A stretch of DNA of 8,329 nucleotides from Oscillospiraceae bacterium (GTDB lineage: Bacteria; Bacillota; Clostridia; Oscillospirales; Acutalibacteraceae). The position numbers and the translations under genes are program-made. The notes under the pieces were generated by a model. That model saw only the letters and a program-made list of their open reading frames with translations, had not been told where the DNA came from and did no database searches. The stretch is taken from the NCBI GenBank assembly GCA_028706415.1, contig JAQWBK010000005.1, forward strand, positions 23,556 through 31,884, given 5' to 3'. This document shows, in pieces, positions 5,266 to 8,329 of the stretch. Every line of letters begins with the position of its first letter. Within the stretch, counting starts at the first letter, position 1.

Positions 5266-6534
5266 ATGTCTCGCAAATTGAAAGGCAGAAAACTACATCG
5301 CCGCCGGCCTGGCGTGTTCAATAGGAATACCCGCAGAAATGCCATCCTGAAAAATATCGGGCTGGTATGCTTGGCTCTGCTCTTAATACCTGCCGGCTTT
5401 TTGGCCGCAAAATTTTTGGTGGAGGATAATCCCGACCCACAGGGCAAGCAGACCTCAACCGTGAATGTAAGTGCCTCGTCAAGCCCGTCTACGACTGCCC
5501 CCACACCCACCACCACCCAAAAGCCGATACCCCAAACCCCTCAGGGCAGTCTGCGTGCATTTTACCTACCATTCTCCCGCTTGACACAGGCGGATTTTCC
5601 GGACGCCCTTCTTGATGATGCAGCCGCAGCCGGCTTTAATGCCGTGCTGTTTGATTTAAAGGATGAACGGGGTGTCCTGCATTATGACTCCCAAACAATA
5701 TCGGCTCAACAGTCCAAGGCTGCATCGGATGATGCCGTTACCACCCAAAGGCTGAAGGAAATATTACAAAAGCTCCAAGGCAAGGGGCTTACCGCCGTGG
5801 GGCGTATTTTCGCCTTCCGCGACCCAACCGCCCCCTCAAACCTGCCTTCCGCAAAAATAACCCTCGAAGGTTATCCCACCTACACCTGGCTGGATAACTC
5901 CCGCGATATGGGGGGCAAGCCTTGGCTCAATCCATACGCACCGGATGCCCACAGCTATATAATCGGCTTGGCAAAGGAATTGTCGGATATCGGGTTTACT
6001 TCAATAATGCTGGATGGGGTTCAGTTCCCCAACCAGACCTCCCGGGCAGCTTACGGCGATTCCGAGCTGAGGTCGCTCTCCCCGCTTGAGGTGCTAAAAA
6101 AGTTCGTGGGCGATTTACGCACGGCCGTGGGGGAGGGTTGTCAGGTAATCCATACCATACCCGGTCTTTCGGCATTTAAGGACAGCACCCAGCCCTTTGG
6201 CGGCAATCCCGTCACCTTTGGGGCTGATACCATCGCGCCTATACTCCTGCCCTCCACCTTGGGAAACAGGCTGAACGCCGGGGAAACAACCATTACAAAC
6301 CCGAAAGAAAACCCCTATGATGCCGTAAAGCTTGCCGCCGGACAGATTAAATTGAGGGTTCAGCTCATGGAGCAACAGCCCGAAATGATGCCCTGGCTCC
6401 AAGCCTTTGATTATAATTCACAGCAGATCAACCAACAAATTACCGCTGTCAAAGAAACGGTGGGAAAGGATTTCTCTTTTACTCTGTACAACCCGCAAGG
6501 AAGCTATGATTTTGAGGCGATAAATATAGAGTGA
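5266..6534 (+). CDS. Membrane-anchored glycoside-hydrolase-like protein (DUF4015 type)
   Basis: A 422-residue protein with a strongly basic cytoplasmic N-terminus (1-29), one hydrophobic segment (about 30-51) acting as signal anchor, a Ser/Thr/Pro-rich linker (about 62-95), and an extracytoplasmic domain to the C-terminus. The domain resembles the putative glycosyl hydrolase family DUF4015: AAGFNAVLFDLKDERGVLHY (121-140) fits the family N-A-x-x-x-D-x-K-D-x-x-G-x-x-x-Y signature, and PWLQAFDY (376-383) fits its RPWLQ-x-F motif. The second barrel motif, GFDEIQFDYxRFP in typical members, reads GFTSIMLDGVQFP (243-255), losing the Asp-Glu pair and the Arg, so activity is uncertain. The ATG at 5266 has GGGAGGA six bases upstream, better than the ATG at 5251 that overlaps this site. 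It is the last gene of the apparent rnf-like operon. Confidence 0.75.
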   Translation: MSRKLKGRKLHRRRPGVFNRNTRRNAILKNIGLVCLALLLIPAGFLAAKFLVEDNPDPQGKQTSTVNVSASSSPSTTAPTPTTTQKPIPQTPQGSLRAFYLPFSRLTQADFPDALLDDAAAAGFNAVLFDLKDERGVLHYDSQTISAQQSKAASDDAVTTQRLKEILQKLQGKGLTAVGRIFAFRDPTAPSNLPSAKITLEGYPTYTWLDNSRDMGGKPWLNPYAPDAHSYIIGLAKELSDIGFTSIMLDGVQFPNQTSRAAYGDSELRSLSPLEVLKKFVGDLRTAVGEGCQVIHTIPGLSAFKDSTQPFGGNPVTFGADTIAPILLPSTLGNRLNAGETTITNPKENPYDAVKLAAGQIKLRVQLMEQQPEMMPWLQAFDYNSQQINQQITAVKETVGKDFSFTLYNPQGSYDFEAINIE

Positions 6535-6614
6535 TGGCAGTTTAAAACAATTACTCATACCGCCACCGCTTAATTTGCAATAATTTTCACGGCAAGGAAA
6601 GGAAGACAAAACGC
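6535..6614. other. Gap between hydrolase-like gene and tex
   Basis: These 80 bases contain no convincing hairpin terminator or -35/-10 pair. They end with AAGGAAAGGAAG (6594-6605), the ribosome binding site of tex. Whether tex is read through from the rnf-like operon or has its own start is unresolved. Confidence 0.5.
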
Positions 6615-8329
6615 ATGAATATACCCGCAGTTCTGGCACAGGAATTTCAACTCCGCCCAAATCAGGTTGAAGCTACACTGCAGCTGATTGATGACGGAAA
6701 CACAATTCCGTTTATTGCCCGATATAGAAAGGAAATGACCGGTTCGCTTGACGATCAGGTTTTGCGTGAGCTTTCGGAACGCCTTGAATATCTGCGAAAT
6801 CTGGATGCCCAGCGTGAAAAGGTTCGGGCGGTAATCGAGGAGCAGGGCGCACTCACAGATGAATTATCAGCCGCACTGGATGGGGCAGCCACCCTTACCG
6901 AAATCGACGATATCTATCGACCCTATCGTCCAAAGCGTAAAACCCGGGCATCCATGGCGCGGGAAAAGGGACTGCAACCGCTTGCCGATGCGATTTATTT
7001 ACAACAACCGAACAGCGCCGCCCCCCTTGACATGGCGGCTACATATATCGATGAGGAAAAGGGTGTCCAAACGGCGGAAGATGCGCTGCAAGGGGCACAG
7101 GACATAATTGCAGAAATGATATCGGATGATGCCGGAATTCGCCGCCGCCTGCGGGTGGTATGCATGGAAAGCGGACAGCTCACATCTAAAGCCGCCACCG
7201 AGGATTTAGGCGTATATGAAATGTATTCCGATTTCCGCGAGCCCCTTAAACGGGTGGCAGGGCATCGCGTTCTGGCAATAAACCGCGGGGAACGGGAAGA
7301 ATTTTTGAAGGTCTCCATAGATTTTGACCGCATAAAGGGGGTTAATATCACCTGCTCTAACCATGTAAAAGAGGACTCACCCTGCACTCAGGTTGTGGGG
7401 GCCGCCGCCGAGGATGCGTATGACAGGCTTATTTTCCCCTCAATAGAGCGGGAGCTCAGAAACCAACTGACCGATAATGCAAGCGAAGATGCCATAAATG
7501 TTTTTTCGCTCAATTTGCGGCATCTGCTCATGCAGCCCCCAGTAAGGGGACGCATTGCCCTGGGGCTTGACCCGGGATATCGCACAGGCTGCAAGGTGGC
7601 GGTTGTTGACGGAACAGGCAAGGTGCTTGACACCGGGGTCATATATCCGGTGCCCCCGCATAATAAGGTACGAGAGGCTAAGGAAACGATCACCAATCTT
7701 ATAAAAAAATACGGTATTCAAATCGTTGCCATAGGGAACGGCACGGCCTCCCACGAAACCGAGGTATTTACCGCCGCCCTAATAAAAGAGCTGGATACCG
7801 AGCTTTCATATATGGTTGTCAGCGAAGCCGGAGCATCGGTATATTCGGCATCCAAATTGGCAGCCGAGGAATTCCCCGAATATGATGTTTCTCTGCGTTC
7901 GGCGGTCTCGATTGCCCGAAGATTACAAGACCCGCTAGCCGAGCTTGTGAAGATTGACCCAAAGGCGATTGGGGTGGGGCAGTATCAGCATGACATGCCT
8001 CAAAACCATCTTTCGGAGGCGCTCGGCGGGGTGGTAGAGGACTGTGTAAACGCGGTAGGGGTGGATTTAAACACCGCCTCGGCCCCCCTGCTTGTGAGGG
8101 TTTCGGGGGTAAATTCTGCGATTGCAAAGAATATTGTAACCTATCGTGAGGAGAACGGGATATTTTCATCCCGCTCACAGCTGAGAAAAATTCCCAAGCT
8201 GGGGCCCAAGGCATTTGAACAGTGTGCCGGCTTTCTCCGTGTTCCCGAAAGTGAAAATGTGCTTGACAATACGGCGGTTCATCCCGAAAGCTATGCAGCC
8301 ACAAAAAAGCTGCTCTCACTTTGCAATTT
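6615..8329 (+). CDS. tex: Tex-family RNA-binding transcription accessory protein (3' truncated by window edge)
   Basis: The frame is open for 571 codons and runs off the right edge. Tex proteins are usually above 700 residues, so the C-terminal S1 RNA-binding domain lies outside. The N-terminal helical region is typical, with NTIPFIARYRKEMTGSLDD (29-47) and the EIDDIYRPYRPKRKTRA segment (near 97-113). The YqgF-like RNase H fold begins near 315 with GLDPGYRTG (Asp319) and continues through IGNGTASHETE. Next come VVSEAGASVYSASKLAAEEF and IGVGQYQHDM, both strongly conserved family blocks. A helix-hairpin-helix region (about 492-545) contains SGVNSAIAKNIVTYREENG and IPKLGPKAFEQCAGFLRV. Tex is a cytoplasmic nucleic-acid-binding factor affecting transcription. 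The start has AAGGAAAGGAAG nine bases upstream. No frameshift was seen when reading through. Confidence 0.95.
   Translation, partial: MNIPAVLAQEFQLRPNQVEATLQLIDDGNTIPFIARYRKEMTGSLDDQVLRELSERLEYLRNLDAQREKVRAVIEEQGALTDELSAALDGAATLTEIDDIYRPYRPKRKTRASMAREKGLQPLADAIYLQQPNSAAPLDMAATYIDEEKGVQTAEDALQGAQDIIAEMISDDAGIRRRLRVVCMESGQLTSKAATEDLGVYEMYSDFREPLKRVAGHRVLAINRGEREEFLKVSIDFDRIKGVNITCSNHVKEDSPCTQVVGAAAEDAYDRLIFPSIERELRNQLTDNASEDAINVFSLNLRHLLMQPPVRGRIALGLDPGYRTGCKVAVVDGTGKVLDTGVIYPVPPHNKVREAKETITNLIKKYGIQIVAIGNGTASHETEVFTAALIKELDTELSYMVVSEAGASVYSASKLAAEEFPEYDVSLRSAVSIARRLQDPLAELVKIDPKAIGVGQYQHDMPQNHLSEALGGVVEDCVNAVGVDLNTASAPLLVRVSGVNSAIAKNIVTYREENGIFSSRSQLRKIPKLGPKAFEQCAGFLRVPESENVLDNTAVHPESYAATKKLLSLCN

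Noticed and set aside
7819..8319. Minus-strand open frame of 166 codons opposite the end of tex
   Set aside because: The plus strand reads as highly conserved Tex sequence throughout, and the minus product is Pro/His/Arg-rich with no family resemblance.

Overview
The window looks like the chromosome of a low- to mid-GC Gram-positive bacterium, most likely a Clostridia member. This rests on a MecA-type ClpC adaptor, strong GGAGG/GGGGTGA-type ribosome binding sites, a sigma-A-type promoter before rpe, and an Rnf cluster in the clostridial order beginning C-D. I see no tRNA, rRNA, CRISPR array or mobile element.

Layout. Positions 1-279 hold no gene but carry small inverted repeats and a convincing promoter for rpe (ribulose-phosphate 3-epimerase, 280-924). 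Convergent to it is a MecA-like adaptor gene on the minus strand, best started at a GTG at 1556. A 188-base divergent region with a perfect dyad separates mecA from a tight plus-strand operon: rnfC, rnfD, rnfE, rnfA, then a membrane-anchored glycoside-hydrolase-like protein. After an 80-base gap comes tex, which runs off the right edge and is intact as far as seen (571 codons).

The most interesting part is the Rnf-like operon (1745-5245, with the gene to 6534). Canonical Rnf (rnfCDGEAB) moves electrons from ferredoxin through RnfB, an intramembrane iron-sulfur centre held by cysteines of RnfA and RnfE, flavins on RnfG and RnfD, and finally RnfC to NAD+. Here rnfG and rnfB are missing from the cluster: rnfD and rnfE overlap by 4 bases, and rnfA is followed directly by an unrelated gene. 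By eye alignment, all four cysteine positions of the RnfA/RnfE centre are replaced (Ala and Ser in RnfE, Ser and Asn in RnfA). RnfC has lost its glycine-rich nucleotide/FMN loop but keeps eight cysteines for two [4Fe-4S] clusters. The flavin-attachment threonine of RnfD appears to be serine. All four frames are intact and closely packed, so this does not look like decay. My inference is an Rnf-derived membrane complex stripped of most of its redox chain and probably repurposed. The function is unknown. The alignments are from memory of family motifs and need confirmation.

The glycoside-hydrolase-like protein, separated from rnfA by 20 bases, also deviates at the acidic motif expected in its family. 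It may be a non-catalytic partner at the outer membrane face. rpe, mecA and tex look like ordinary housekeeping neighbours.
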